DNA from: Hymenobacter chitinivorans DSM 11115
GTDB lineage: Bacteria; Bacteroidota; Bacteroidia; Cytophagales; Hymenobacteraceae
DNA: 64,000 bases
Direction: 5' to 3'
Assembly (NCBI RefSeq): GCF_002797555.1
Contig: NZ_PGFA01000001.1
Location: forward strand, 2,418,001 to 2,482,000
The notes beneath the pieces are model-generated. The model searched no databases. It saw only the letters and a program-made list of their open reading frames with translations, and was not told the origin of the DNA. Position 1 is the first letter of the stretch; each line of letters opens with the position of its first letter. This document shows positions 8,579-17,791 of this stretch, one piece after another. A program made the translations under genes and the position numbers.

Positions 8579-9271
8579 ATGACCGCGCCCCACCTCATTG
8601 CCTTCGACGCCGACGATACGCTCTGGTCCAACCAGCCCCACTTCGACCAGGTGGAGGCCCGCCTGCTCGACATTATGGCCGCCTTTGGCGAGCCGGCCCG
8701 CATCACCGAGCAGCTCAACGCGGTGCAGCGCCAGAACATGAAGCTCTTCGGCTACGGGGCCAAGTCGTTTATGCTCTCCATGATTGAAACCGCCATCCAG
8801 CTCACCGACAGCCAGGTAACCGGCATTGAAATCCAGCAGATTCTGGACATGGGCAAGGAGCTGCTGCGCTACCCCATCGAGCCGCTGCCGGGCGTGGTGG
8901 AGGTGCTCACCGAGCTGCGCCGCCGCGGCCACCGCCTGATGGTACTCACCAAGGGCGACCTGTTCGACCAGGAAAGCAAGCTGGCCCGCTCCGGCCTGGG
9001 CGACTTTTTCGACTACGTGGAAATCGTCAGCGAAAAGGATGAGGCCACCTACCGCCGCCTGCTGGCCCGCTACAACGCCCTGCCCGGCGAGTTTTTCATG
9101 ATCGGCAATTCCCTCAAGTCCGACATCCTGCCCGTGGCCCAGCTCGGCTTCCGGGCCGTGCACGTGCCCTTCCACGCTACCTGGGTCTTCGAGCACGTCG
9201 ACCCCGAAAAGCTCGAAGGCCTGGACTTCCACGCCGTCACCGATTTGCGCCAGGTGCTGGAGCTTATTTAA
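8579..9271 (+). CDS. HAD-family hydrolase
   Basis: 230 residues. Motif I is AFDADDTLW (about 8-16) with the nucleophile and acid/base aspartates. Motif II is VLTKGD (about 122-127), and motifs III/IV come from the conserved lysine near SEKDEATY and from MIGNSLKSDILPA-like MIGNSLKSDILPV (about 173-185). The helical cap between motifs I and II marks a C1-cap enzyme similar to YjjG/phosphoglycolate phosphatase-like proteins. The substrate cannot be read from the sequence. I chose ATG 8579 (MTAPHLIAFDADD), because longer versions would run into the divergent CAT-like gene. The stop codon TAA is itself the edge of the palindromic element that follows. Confidence 0.88.
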   Translation: MTAPHLIAFDADDTLWSNQPHFDQVEARLLDIMAAFGEPARITEQLNAVQRQNMKLFGYGAKSFMLSMIETAIQLTDSQVTGIEIQQILDMGKELLRYPIEPLPGVVEVLTELRRRGHRLMVLTKGDLFDQESKLARSGLGDFFDYVEIVSEKDEATYRRLLARYNALPGEFFMIGNSLKSDILPVAQLGFRAVHVPFHATWVFEHVDPEKLEGLDFHAVTDLRQVLELI

Positions 9272-9524
9272 TGTGCGAATGTGGAGAATGTGCTGATGTG
9301 CTAAACTAGTGTCCTTGCGAGGAGGCACGACGAAGCAATCCGTCCTCTGCGCAATACAACACGTTCTTTTACCAGAAAGCCCTAACGTCTACTCAGGCGT
9401 TAGGGCTTTGCAGTTTAGAAGGCTCAGCACATTTCAGAGGACGAATGGCTTCGTCGTGCCTCCTCGCAAGGACACGCTCTTTTGCATTAGCACATTACCC
9501 ACATTCCACCACATTCGCACATTA
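9269..9524. repeat. Nested palindromic intergenic element (three concentric inverted repeats)
   Basis: Three pairs of arms share one centre. Outer: 9269-9284 pairs perfectly (16 bp) with 9509-9524, and 9296-9304 pairs with 9487-9495. Middle: 9309-9349 pairs with 9435-9475, 41 bp with two mismatches; the arm starts GTGTCCTTGCGAGGAGGC. Inner: 9376-9387 pairs with 9398-9409, a 12-bp perfect stem (AAAGCCCTAACG). There is no convincing ORF inside. It fills nearly the whole 325 bp between the HAD gene and miaB. The middle arm resembles the GCGAGGAGGCACGACGAAGC-type palindromes scattered in many bacterial genomes, including Bacteroidota. It may act as a bidirectional terminator or be a non-autonomous mobile element. 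Confidence 0.85.
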
Positions 9525-9563
9525 ACAAGCTCTGCCATTCTGTCATTTTGGGGCAAAAACCGT

Positions 9564-9571
9564 TACCTTTG
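9564..9571 (+). promoter_or_regulatory. Candidate -7 element for miaB
   Basis: TACCTTTG, a full match to TAnnTTTG, 25 bp before the miaB ATG. No TTG sits at the ideal -33 distance. Confidence 0.4.
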
Positions 9572-9596
9572 CCCTCCTTCTGTGTTTACAATACCT

Positions 9597-11039
9597 ATGT
9601 CCCAGCCCCTGCTCACCCTCGACTTTCTGGATACGCCCGCTGCCCCCGCTGCCGCCGACCACCAACCGGCTCAGGATGTGCGCGTCAGCCCGGCGACCCG
9701 CACCGGCCGGCAGCGCAAGCTCTACATCGAGAGCTACGGCTGCCAGATGAATTTCTCCGACTCCGAAATCGTCTCCTCCATCCTCTTCGAGGAAGGCTTT
9801 GATACCACCGAGCAGCTCAGTGACGCCGATTTGGTGCTGCTCAACACCTGCTCCATCCGCGAAAAGGCCGAGCAAACCGTGCGCATGCGCCTGTCGCAGA
9901 TCAACAGCCATAAAAAGCGTAACCCCGGCCTGCTGGTGGGCGTGCTGGGCTGCATGGCTGAGCGCCTGAAAAGCAAGTTTCTGGAAGAGGAAAAGCTCGT
10001 CGACCTCGTCGTGGGCCCCGACGCCTACCGCGACCTGCCCAACCTGATCCGGGAAGTCGACGGTGGCCAGAAAGCGGTGAACGTGCTGCTCTCCCGCGAC
10101 GAAACCTACGCCGACATCACGCCCGTGCGCCTCAACTCCAACGGCATCACCGCCTTTGTGAGTATCATGCGGGGCTGCGACAATATGTGCTCCTTCTGCG
10201 TGGTGCCCTTCACCCGGGGCCGCGAGCGGAGCCGCGACGCGCACAGCATCGTGCAGGAGTGCCGCGACCTGGTGGCCCAGGGCTACAAGGAAGTGACCCT
10301 GCTGGGCCAGAACGTGGACTCCTACAAGTGGACTTCCGAAGACGGCCAGGAGTTCGTCAACTTCGCTCAGCTGCTGGAGCGCGTGGCCCTGATCAGCCCC
10401 GAGCTGCGGGTGCGCTTCTCGACTTCCCACCCCAAAGACATCACCGACGAGGTGCTCTACACGATGGGCAAGTACGAGAACATCTGCAAGTACATTCACC
10501 TGCCCGCCCAGAGCGGTAACTCCCGGGTGCTCAAGCTGATGAACCGTACCTACGACCGGCCCTGGTACGAGGAGCGCGTGCTGGCCATCCGCCGCATCCT
10601 GGGCGAGGACTGCGCCATCAGCACCGACATGATTGCCGGCTTCTGCTCCGAAACCGAGGAAGAGCACCAGGACACGCTCAGCCTCATCGACTTCGTGCAG
10701 TACGACATGGGCTACAACTTCTTCTACTCCGAGCGCCCCGGCACCCTGGCCGCCCGCAAGCTGGCCGACGATATTCCGCTGGAAGTCAAGAAGCGCCGCC
10801 TGCAGGAAGTCATTGACCGGCAGCAGCTCCACGCCCGGGCCCGCTACGCCCGCATGGTGGGCCGCGTGCACCGCGTGCTGGTCGAAGGCCGCTCCAAACG
10901 TTCGGAGGAGCAACTCAGCGGCCGCAACAGCCAGAACCAAGTGGTCATCTTTCCCAAAGGCACCGCCCAAAAAGGCGACTACGTAAACGTACTGGTGACC
11001 AGCACGACCGGCGCGGCGCTCTTAGGAGAAATCGTCTAA
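9597..11039 (+). CDS. miaB: tRNA-2-methylthio-N6-dimethylallyladenosine synthase MiaB
   Basis: 480 residues in the usual three domains. The N-terminal UPF0004 domain carries the three cysteines of one 4Fe-4S cluster ([28 protein letters not shown]). The radical SAM core has CDNMCSFC (CxxxCxxC) followed by [14 protein letters not shown]-terminal TRAM domain (about 405-480) is expected to bind tRNA. The enzyme methylthiolates i6A37 in tRNAs that read codons starting with U. Start ATG 9597 ([10 protein letters not shown]) has a -7-like box 25 bp upstream. Longer starts would run through the palindromic element. RimO is excluded by the presence of [14 protein letters not shown] MiaB sequences and by the order of neighbours (sigma-54 activator, lptE). 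Confidence 0.95.
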   Translation: MSQPLLTLDFLDTPAAPAAADHQPAQDVRVSPATRTGRQRKLYIESYGCQMNFSDSEIVSSILFEEGFDTTEQLSDADLVLLNTCSIREKAEQTVRMRLSQINSHKKRNPGLLVGVLGCMAERLKSKFLEEEKLVDLVVGPDAYRDLPNLIREVDGGQKAVNVLLSRDETYADITPVRLNSNGITAFVSIMRGCDNMCSFCVVPFTRGRERSRDAHSIVQECRDLVAQGYKEVTLLGQNVDSYKWTSEDGQEFVNFAQLLERVALISPELRVRFSTSHPKDITDEVLYTMGKYENICKYIHLPAQSGNSRVLKLMNRTYDRPWYEERVLAIRRILGEDCAISTDMIAGFCSETEEEHQDTLSLIDFVQYDMGYNFFYSERPGTLAARKLADDIPLEVKKRRLQEVIDRQQLHARARYARMVGRVHRVLVEGRSKRSEEQLSGRNSQNQVVIFPKGTAQKGDYVNVLVTSTTGAALLGEIV

Positions 11040-11058
11040 GTTGGTTTTTGGTTGGTTC

Positions 11059-11379
11059 ATGCGCAGCAAGCCCTATCAAATTTTAGAGCCTTATCGGATC
11101 TTCCTTAATGAGGAGAAACTGCGCACAACTTTTCAGGAACTGCAATCCTTCTTGGGCATCGTCTTCGACCAAAGCGAGGTTGAGCGGCTGTTCAATAATG
11201 CTGAAGAAGACCAGGTTTCCTTTAAAACCTACCTCTTTTATAAGAAGCCAAGCCTCATTTTTAAAGACTGGACCATTACGGGCATAGTTGATGAATACGA
11301 GCCGGAAACTCTGTTTTTGAAGAGCAATGGTGGTTTCAGCAAGCAAAAAAGGTTTGACAACTTCTTTGCCAACCGCTAG
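11059..11379 (+). CDS. Hypothetical protein, 106 residues
   Basis: I do not recognise this protein. ATG 11059 (MRSKPYQILEPYRIFLNEEK) starts 19 bp after the miaB stop. A TTG at 11041 would add six residues. The composition is ordinary for a small soluble protein (many aromatic, Glu and Lys residues; no signal peptide or membrane segment). Codons are clearly less GC-rich than those of miaB or of the sigma-54 activator, which suggests later arrival. An antisense frame (11083-11466) is also open, but this strand fits the direction of the operon and has the more protein-like composition. Confidence 0.5.
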   Translation: MRSKPYQILEPYRIFLNEEKLRTTFQELQSFLGIVFDQSEVERLFNNAEEDQVSFKTYLFYKKPSLIFKDWTITGIVDEYEPETLFLKSNGGFSKQKRFDNFFANR

Positions 11380-11459
11380 CTCCTTGGTCCTATTATCCCT
11401 ATAGATATAGAGTAATTCATTCTCTATTTCGTCTTCTTCCCGAAAACCTACTCCCGACC

Positions 11460-12782
11460 TTGACACCTTCCGAAATACAATCCATCAAACAACGCTTCGG
11501 CATTATTGGTAATGCTCCGGCCTTGAACTACGCCATTCAGGTGGCGGCCCAGGTCGCGCCCACCGATATGACGGTGCTCATCACCGGGGAAAGCGGCTCG
11601 GGGAAGGAATCCTTTTCCAAGATTATCCACGCCCTTTCGCCGCGTAAGCACGGGCAGTTCATTGCCATCAACTGCGGCGCCATTCCCGAGGGCACGATTG
11701 ACTCCGAGCTATTTGGGCACGAAAAAGGCTCGTTTACCGGCGCCCAGGAAGCCCGCAAAGGCTACTTCGAAGTCACCAACGGCGGTACTATCTTCCTCGA
11801 CGAAATTGGGGAAATGCCGCTCGGCACCCAGGCCCGCCTCTTGCGCGTGCTCGAAAACGGCGAGTTTATCCGCGTGGGCTCGAGCAAAGTGCAGAAGACC
11901 GACGTGCGCGTGGTGGCCGCTACCAACGTGAACCTGCTCGACGCCGTGCGCGAGGGCAAGTTCCGGGAAGACCTCTACTACCGCCTCAACACCGTCCCGA
12001 TTACGGTTCCACCGCTGCGTGAACGGGGTGACGATATTTACCTACTATTCAGAAAGTTTGCCACCGACTTTGCCGAGCGCTACCGCGTCAAGCCCATTGC
12101 CCTGAGCCCGGATGCCGTGACGGAATTGCAACGCTTCAGTTTCCCCGGCAACATCCGCCAGCTCAAGAACGTGGCCGAGCAAATGTCGGTGCTGGAAACC
12201 GAGCGGGACGTGGACGGCAACCGCCTGCGCCAGTATTTGCCCGCCGAGCAAAGCAGCCGCCTGCCCATGCTGCTGAGCGCCTCCGGGGCCGGGGCCGAGG
12301 CCAACACCTATTCCGAGCGGGACCTGCTCTACAAGGTGCTCTTCGACATGCGCCGCGACATGACGGACCTCAAAAAGATGGTCCTGGACATGGCCGCCGG
12401 CCAACGCCCGGCCGAAGCCCAGGAACTACTGCGCCAGAACAGCCATTTATTCAACAACCTGAACGTGGCCCCGGTGTACGAAAACAACCGCTTGGCCCGT
12501 TCTGGTCCTGCCGACGGCGGTACGCCGGAGTACTTCATTACGCCCCGCCCGGAAATAACGGTGGATGATGCCGCGACTTACGAAGACGAGCCGCAGCGCG
12601 TGGAAGACATTCCGCACGAGACGGAGGAAGAAACCCTTTCCCTGGAGGCCAAGGAAAAGGAAATGATTATGAAGGCCCTGAAAAAACACCACAACAAGCG
12701 TAAGTACGCGGCTCACGACCTGGGAATTTCCGAGCGTACGCTCTACCGCAAGCTCAAACAATATGACCTGGAACAATTGTAA
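11460..12782 (+). CDS. Sigma-54-interacting transcriptional activator without receiver domain
   Basis: 440 residues. The AAA+ domain starts almost at the N-terminus: Walker A GESGSGKE (43-50), the sigma-54 contact loop GSFTGA (90-95; the family usually has GAFTGA), Walker B GGTIFLDEIGEM (108-119), and an arginine-finger region FREDLYYRLN. A low-complexity acidic linker (about 270-400) leads to a Fis-type helix-turn-helix (KKHHNKRKYAAHDLGISERT.., about 405-440). There is no receiver, GAF or PAS sensor, so activity must be set by expression or by partners. The start is TTG 11460 (MTPSEIQSIKQRFGIIG). The 3' end overlaps lptE by 20 bp. The gene is a fixed neighbour of miaB and lptE in many Bacteroidota. 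Confidence 0.9.
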   Translation: MTPSEIQSIKQRFGIIGNAPALNYAIQVAAQVAPTDMTVLITGESGSGKESFSKIIHALSPRKHGQFIAINCGAIPEGTIDSELFGHEKGSFTGAQEARKGYFEVTNGGTIFLDEIGEMPLGTQARLLRVLENGEFIRVGSSKVQKTDVRVVAATNVNLLDAVREGKFREDLYYRLNTVPITVPPLRERGDDIYLLFRKFATDFAERYRVKPIALSPDAVTELQRFSFPGNIRQLKNVAEQMSVLETERDVDGNRLRQYLPAEQSSRLPMLLSASGAGAEANTYSERDLLYKVLFDMRRDMTDLKKMVLDMAAGQRPAEAQELLRQNSHLFNNLNVAPVYENNRLARSGPADGGTPEYFITPRPEITVDDAATYEDEPQRVEDIPHETEEETLSLEAKEKEMIMKALKKHHNKRKYAAHDLGISERTLYRKLKQYDLEQL

Positions 12783-13299
12783 GCACCTGGCCACCTGGCT
12801 CGTAGTTTTGGCTCTGCTCCCGCTGCTGGCCGGGTGCGGGGTCTACTCCTTCGCGGGTACCAACATTGACCCGGCGGTCAAGACGTTTTCCGTGCAGACG
12901 TTTCAGAACACGGCCAACAACGGCCCGTCCTACATTTCCCAGCGCTTCACGGAGGAATTCAAGGACTTCTACCAGCGCAACACCACGCTCAAACTGGTGC
13001 CCCGCGACGGGGATTTGCAGTTCGAAGGGCAGATTATTGGCTTTGATTTCGCCCCCGCGGCCATTCAGAGCACCAACGGCGTTACGCAGGCCGGCCAGAA
13101 CAACCTGACCATTCAGGTCCGGGTGCGCTATACCAATACCAAAGACCCCAAGCAGGATTTCGAGCAAACATTCCAAAGCAACGCCATTTTCAACGCCGAC
13201 CAGGATCCGAGCAGCATCACCAACAATCCGAATTCAGTGCGCGTCCCGATTAACAACATTATTCAGGACACCTTTAACAAATCGGTAGCCAACTGGTAA
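12763..13299 (+). CDS. lptE: LptE-family LPS-assembly lipoprotein
   Basis: 178 residues with a lipoprotein signal: hydrophobic segment about 10-22, then LLAGC, with the lipidated Cys at about residue 25. GVYSFAGTNID follows, typical of Bacteroidota LptE. LptE plugs the LptD barrel in the outer membrane and helps deliver LPS to the surface. The ATG lies inside the last codons of the sigma-54 activator gene (20-bp overlap), suggesting translational coupling. The assignment rests on the lipobox, the length, the beta-rich body (FEGQIIGFDFAPA, LTIQVRVRYTN) and the conserved gene order. Sequence conservation in the family is low. Confidence 0.8.
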   Translation: MTWNNCKHLATWLVVLALLPLLAGCGVYSFAGTNIDPAVKTFSVQTFQNTANNGPSYISQRFTEEFKDFYQRNTTLKLVPRDGDLQFEGQIIGFDFAPAAIQSTNGVTQAGQNNLTIQVRVRYTNTKDPKQDFEQTFQSNAIFNADQDPSSITNNPNSVRVPINNIIQDTFNKSVANW

Positions 13300-13451
13300 A
13301 GGCCCGGATTTGCATCGATTTGCGGCAGGCGTGGGTTTCCTGCGGAATTTGATGCACTTTTGCCGCCCCGTATTCAGCCGGCTTTCCGGCTCCGGTTTAC
13401 CCGCGGCCCGGCTTACTGCGCTGGTGGATCAGCTTTTTAACTTCTCGTTCT

Positions 13452-15005
13452 ATGACCCGCGCGTCGCTGTTGCACATTCTGGACCACGTCAGCACCATTT
13501 CGGAGGCTGAAATTCGGGAGCTTGAGCAACTGGCCGCCGCCTTTCCCTACTGTCAGACGGCCCACGTCCTGCTGGCCAAAGCCGCCCACGACCAGGGCAG
13601 CATGCTGGCCAGTCAGCGCCTGCGCCGCGCGGCTACCTACGCCACCGACCGGCAATTGCTACGGCAGCTCATTGAGCAACCCGCGGCAGCTCACCTCCTG
13701 CCCGAATCGGTGGCCCCCGTGGCTATAGCGGTGGCAGCCGAGCCACCGACGCCGCAACAACCTACCGTCGACATTGTCCCCACCGAGCCGGCGCAATGGA
13801 TAGCCGAACCGGCCGGGGCCGAAACCGAAACCGGGGAAACCGATGTCGAGGCAACGTTAGTTAACGCCGCGGAAACCACACCTGCGTTGGAGTTGGCATC
13901 GGAAGTGAGCCAGCCCACGCCGGAAGCCCCCGACGTGGCGGTGTTGCCGATTGAATTGTCCACGGCCGAGGCATTATCTGTCCCAACTGTTCCAACCGAA
14001 GCCGCGGATACGGCGCCTTTTATAAGTGCCGAAAGTGCTGAAGAGGCGGCGGTAAACCCAGAGGATTTCTTCCCCGAGGCCGCGCCGGCCGAAGCAGAGC
14101 AGGAACTTACGCCTGACTTGGCCGCGGAACCAGCTGCTTTGCTAGTGGAATCGGAACCTCTCGCCCCGGAAGTAGCGCCCCCGGCCCCTGATGACTTCTC
14201 GGTGCCGCAACTGCCCGAAGTTGCTGATGAGGAGCCACTCGAGGCCCCGGCTGAAGCAGTCATCAATGAGGAGTATCCTCTTGAACCGTCAGTTGAGGAC
14301 ACTACGGAACTAGTTTCTAGTAGCCAGGAGCTTATCCTTCCTGCAGATTTGCCCGCAGAGCCACCCGTCCCGGTCGATGAAAGCCCTGAGGAGGATATTC
14401 TGCCTCCGGTAGCTCCCCCCATTCGTCCGCCGGTGGAAGCGGGTACTTCCCGCTTCGAATTTGGCTTGAGCCTGCCCGAGCCGGTCGAGCCGATTATCTA
14501 CGAGCTGCCAACTATTGAGGAGGAAGAGCCGGCAGAAGCACCGGAAGTGGCCGCCGGGTTCCGCGGCGACGAGCTGCTGGGCTATGCCCTGGGCGGGGGC
14601 AGCCGCCTGGGTTTCTGCCTGCAGCAGGCCGACGAGCTGGCGTATCCGTTGCCTATCACCGAGTTTTTTGCTCCCGATGCCCTGCTGCAGGAGCAGACTC
14701 CACGGTACCGACCCGCCCCCGTCCCGGCTCCGTCGCCCTTCGATTTGATCAACAAGTTCCTGCGCAACCAGCCCCGGCTCCGGACGCCGGCCGTGCTGCC
14801 GGCTTCGGCCGAGGAGCAAGCCGATTTATCGGTGCGCAGCACCCAGGGCGTGCCGGATCTGGCCTCCGAAAGCCTGGCCAGAATCATGGTTCGCCAGGGT
14901 AAGATTCAGAAGGCAATTGAAATATATGAACGGCTAATGATGCGCCAGCCGGAAAAAAAGGCGTATTTTGCCGACCAAATTCAACAACTGAAATCCACCG
15001 AGTAA
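13452..15005 (+). CDS. TPR-ended protein with a long acidic Ala/Pro/Glu-rich centre
   Basis: 517 residues in three parts. The N-terminal 75 residues are helical (MTRASLLHILDHVSTISEAE..QLAAAFPYCQTAHVLLAKAA), a conserved opening seen in Bacteroidota proteins encoded just before secG. The middle (about 80-350) is low-complexity and strongly acidic with repeated AEPA/PEVA-like words, likely disordered. The C-terminal 170 residues regain structure and end with a TPR helix pair (LARIMVRQGKIQKAIEIYER.., about 475-510). There is no signal peptide or membrane segment. Its stop is directly followed by the secG ATG, so the two are co-transcribed. No function is established. A cytoplasmic scaffold is possible. 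Confidence 0.75.
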   Translation: MTRASLLHILDHVSTISEAEIRELEQLAAAFPYCQTAHVLLAKAAHDQGSMLASQRLRRAATYATDRQLLRQLIEQPAAAHLLPESVAPVAIAVAAEPPTPQQPTVDIVPTEPAQWIAEPAGAETETGETDVEATLVNAAETTPALELASEVSQPTPEAPDVAVLPIELSTAEALSVPTVPTEAADTAPFISAESAEEAAVNPEDFFPEAAPAEAEQELTPDLAAEPAALLVESEPLAPEVAPPAPDDFSVPQLPEVADEEPLEAPAEAVINEEYPLEPSVEDTTELVSSSQELILPADLPAEPPVPVDESPEEDILPPVAPPIRPPVEAGTSRFEFGLSLPEPVEPIIYELPTIEEEEPAEAPEVAAGFRGDELLGYALGGGSRLGFCLQQADELAYPLPITEFFAPDALLQEQTPRYRPAPVPAPSPFDLINKFLRNQPRLRTPAVLPASAEEQADLSVRSTQGVPDLASESLARIMVRQGKIQKAIEIYERLMMRQPEKKAYFADQIQQLKSTE

Positions 15006-15422
15006 ATGTATTACGCTCTCATTGGCCTGATTCTGTTCGTATGCTTGCTGCTGGCGCTGGTAGTGCTGGCCCAAAACCCCAAAGGCGGTGGACTGTCGAG
15101 CCAGTTTGGCTCGGGCGGTGCTGCCAACCTGATGGGCGTAAAGCGGACCGGTGATTTGCTGGAGCGCCTGACCTGGGGCTTTGCCATCGGCCTGATGGTT
15201 CTTTCGCTCGGCACCCACGTGCTCAACGGCACGGCGGAAGCCGCCGGCCCGACCCGTAGCGTCAACCAGCAAAAGGCTCTCGAAACGAAACTGCCCGCGG
15301 CCCCGGCCGTTCCTGCTCCGGCCGCGCCCGGTGGCGCTGCCACGGCCCCCGGCACTACTGCTCCAGCTGCTACGCCCGCCGAGCAGCCTGCCGCTACCCC
15401 AACTGCGCCTCCGGCTCAGTAA
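15006..15422 (+). CDS. secG: Preprotein translocase subunit SecG
   Basis: 138 residues. Two membrane helices (about 3-24 and 55-76) flank the conserved loop AQNPKGGGLSSQFGSGGAAN, where NPKGGGL and the Gly/Ser-rich stretch identify SecG. It joins SecY and SecE in the protein-conducting channel and helps SecA-driven insertion. The C-terminus (about 80-138) is an Ala/Pro/Thr-rich tail longer than in Escherichia coli SecG but common in Bacteroidota. The ATG abuts the previous stop with no gap. A strong terminator closes the unit. Confidence 0.93.
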   Translation: MYYALIGLILFVCLLLALVVLAQNPKGGGLSSQFGSGGAANLMGVKRTGDLLERLTWGFAIGLMVLSLGTHVLNGTAEAAGPTRSVNQQKALETKLPAAPAVPAPAAPGGAATAPGTTAPAATPAEQPAATPTAPPAQ

Positions 15423-15450
15423 GCTACGCCAGCGCCCACGCTCCTTCTTC

Positions 15451-15488
15451 AGCCGCTGCTCCTTCCCGGGGCAGCGGCTTTGTTTTTT
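15451..15488 (+). terminator. Rho-independent terminator after secG
   Basis: AGCCGCTGCTCC pairs with GGGGCAGCGGCT across a short loop, followed by a T-rich run. The remaining 234 bp up to groES hold no ORF, and I see no CIRCE operator and no full TAnnTTTG box there. Confidence 0.85.
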
Positions 15489-15722
15489 ACGGTTTTGCCG
15501 GCGGCCGGCGGCATATTCCTCTTCCCTGCAAGCTTACGAAGTAGTGCCAAGGCTAGCCCGTTTGCCCCCGACGGCCTGACACCTGGGCACGCCGCCGTGA
15601 AAACCTGACTGGGAATAGGGCTAAAACGTGTTCATTCTGTCAGGTTCGGGGAGGCTGGCACAAGAAGTGTTGCCTGCCGCACAGGTTCATTTCAACCAAC
15701 CCTTTCAACCAAAACGAACAAT

Positions 15723-16013
15723 ATGTCACTAAGCATGAAACCGCTGGCTGACCGCGTCATCATTGCACCGGCTGCTGCTGAGGAGAAAACCAAATCGGGT
15801 ATCATCATCCCCGATACAGCAAAAGAGAAGCCCCAGCGTGGCGAAGTAGTGGCTGTAGGCGAAGGCAAAGTGGCCGACAGCGGTACCGTAATTCAGCCCC
15901 AGGTAAAAGTGGGTGACCAGGTACTGTACGGCAAATACGCCGGCACGGAAATCACCGTCGATGGCCAGGATTACCTGATCATGCGCGAGTCGGACATTTT
16001 CGCTGTCCTGTAA
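15723..16013 (+). CDS. groES: Co-chaperonin GroES
   Basis: 96 residues, normal length. Motifs are [32 protein letters not shown] at the start, containing the mobile loop that docks on GroEL, then [14 protein letters not shown] and the C-terminal ESDIFAVL. It forms the seven-membered lid over the GroEL chamber. An in-frame Met four codons on (MKPLADRV) is the alternative start. It lies 43 bp upstream of groEL in the standard operon order. The upstream 230 bp carry no recognisable heat-shock operator, so control is not visible from the sequence. Confidence 0.97.
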   Translation: MSLSMKPLADRVIIAPAAAEEKTKSGIIIPDTAKEKPQRGEVVAVGEGKVADSGTVIQPQVKVGDQVLYGKYAGTEITVDGQDYLIMRESDIFAVL

Positions 16014-16047
16014 ACCACCCTTTCCTTTCCGAAATCATCCTCTCTGA

Positions 16048-17697
<1,650 letters not shown>

Positions 17698-17730
17698 TCA
17701 GGCCGGCCCGAGCTACCCGTTCGGATCAAT

Positions 17731-17772
17731 AAAAAAGCCCGCTGGACAATGTCCAGCGGGCTTTTTTATTGG
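17731..17772. terminator. Bidirectional terminator between groEL and the convergent MFS gene
   Basis: A perfect 17-bp stem (17731-17747 with 17751-17767, AAAAAAGCCCGCTGGAC) around a 3-base loop. The A- and T-tracts serve both strands. Confidence 0.95.
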
Positions 17773-17791
17773 GCAGCTTTACCCGCGGCGG

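Noticed and set aside
11083..11466. 127-codon minus-strand ORF opposite the 106-residue hypothetical gene
   Set aside because: The plus frame fits the operon direction and composition better. The choice is not certain.
15650..15690. Sigma-54-like TGGCAC...TTGC upstream of groES
   Set aside because: The spacing between the GG and GC pairs is about three bases too long for a -24/-12 promoter, and groESL is not normally sigma-54 controlled.
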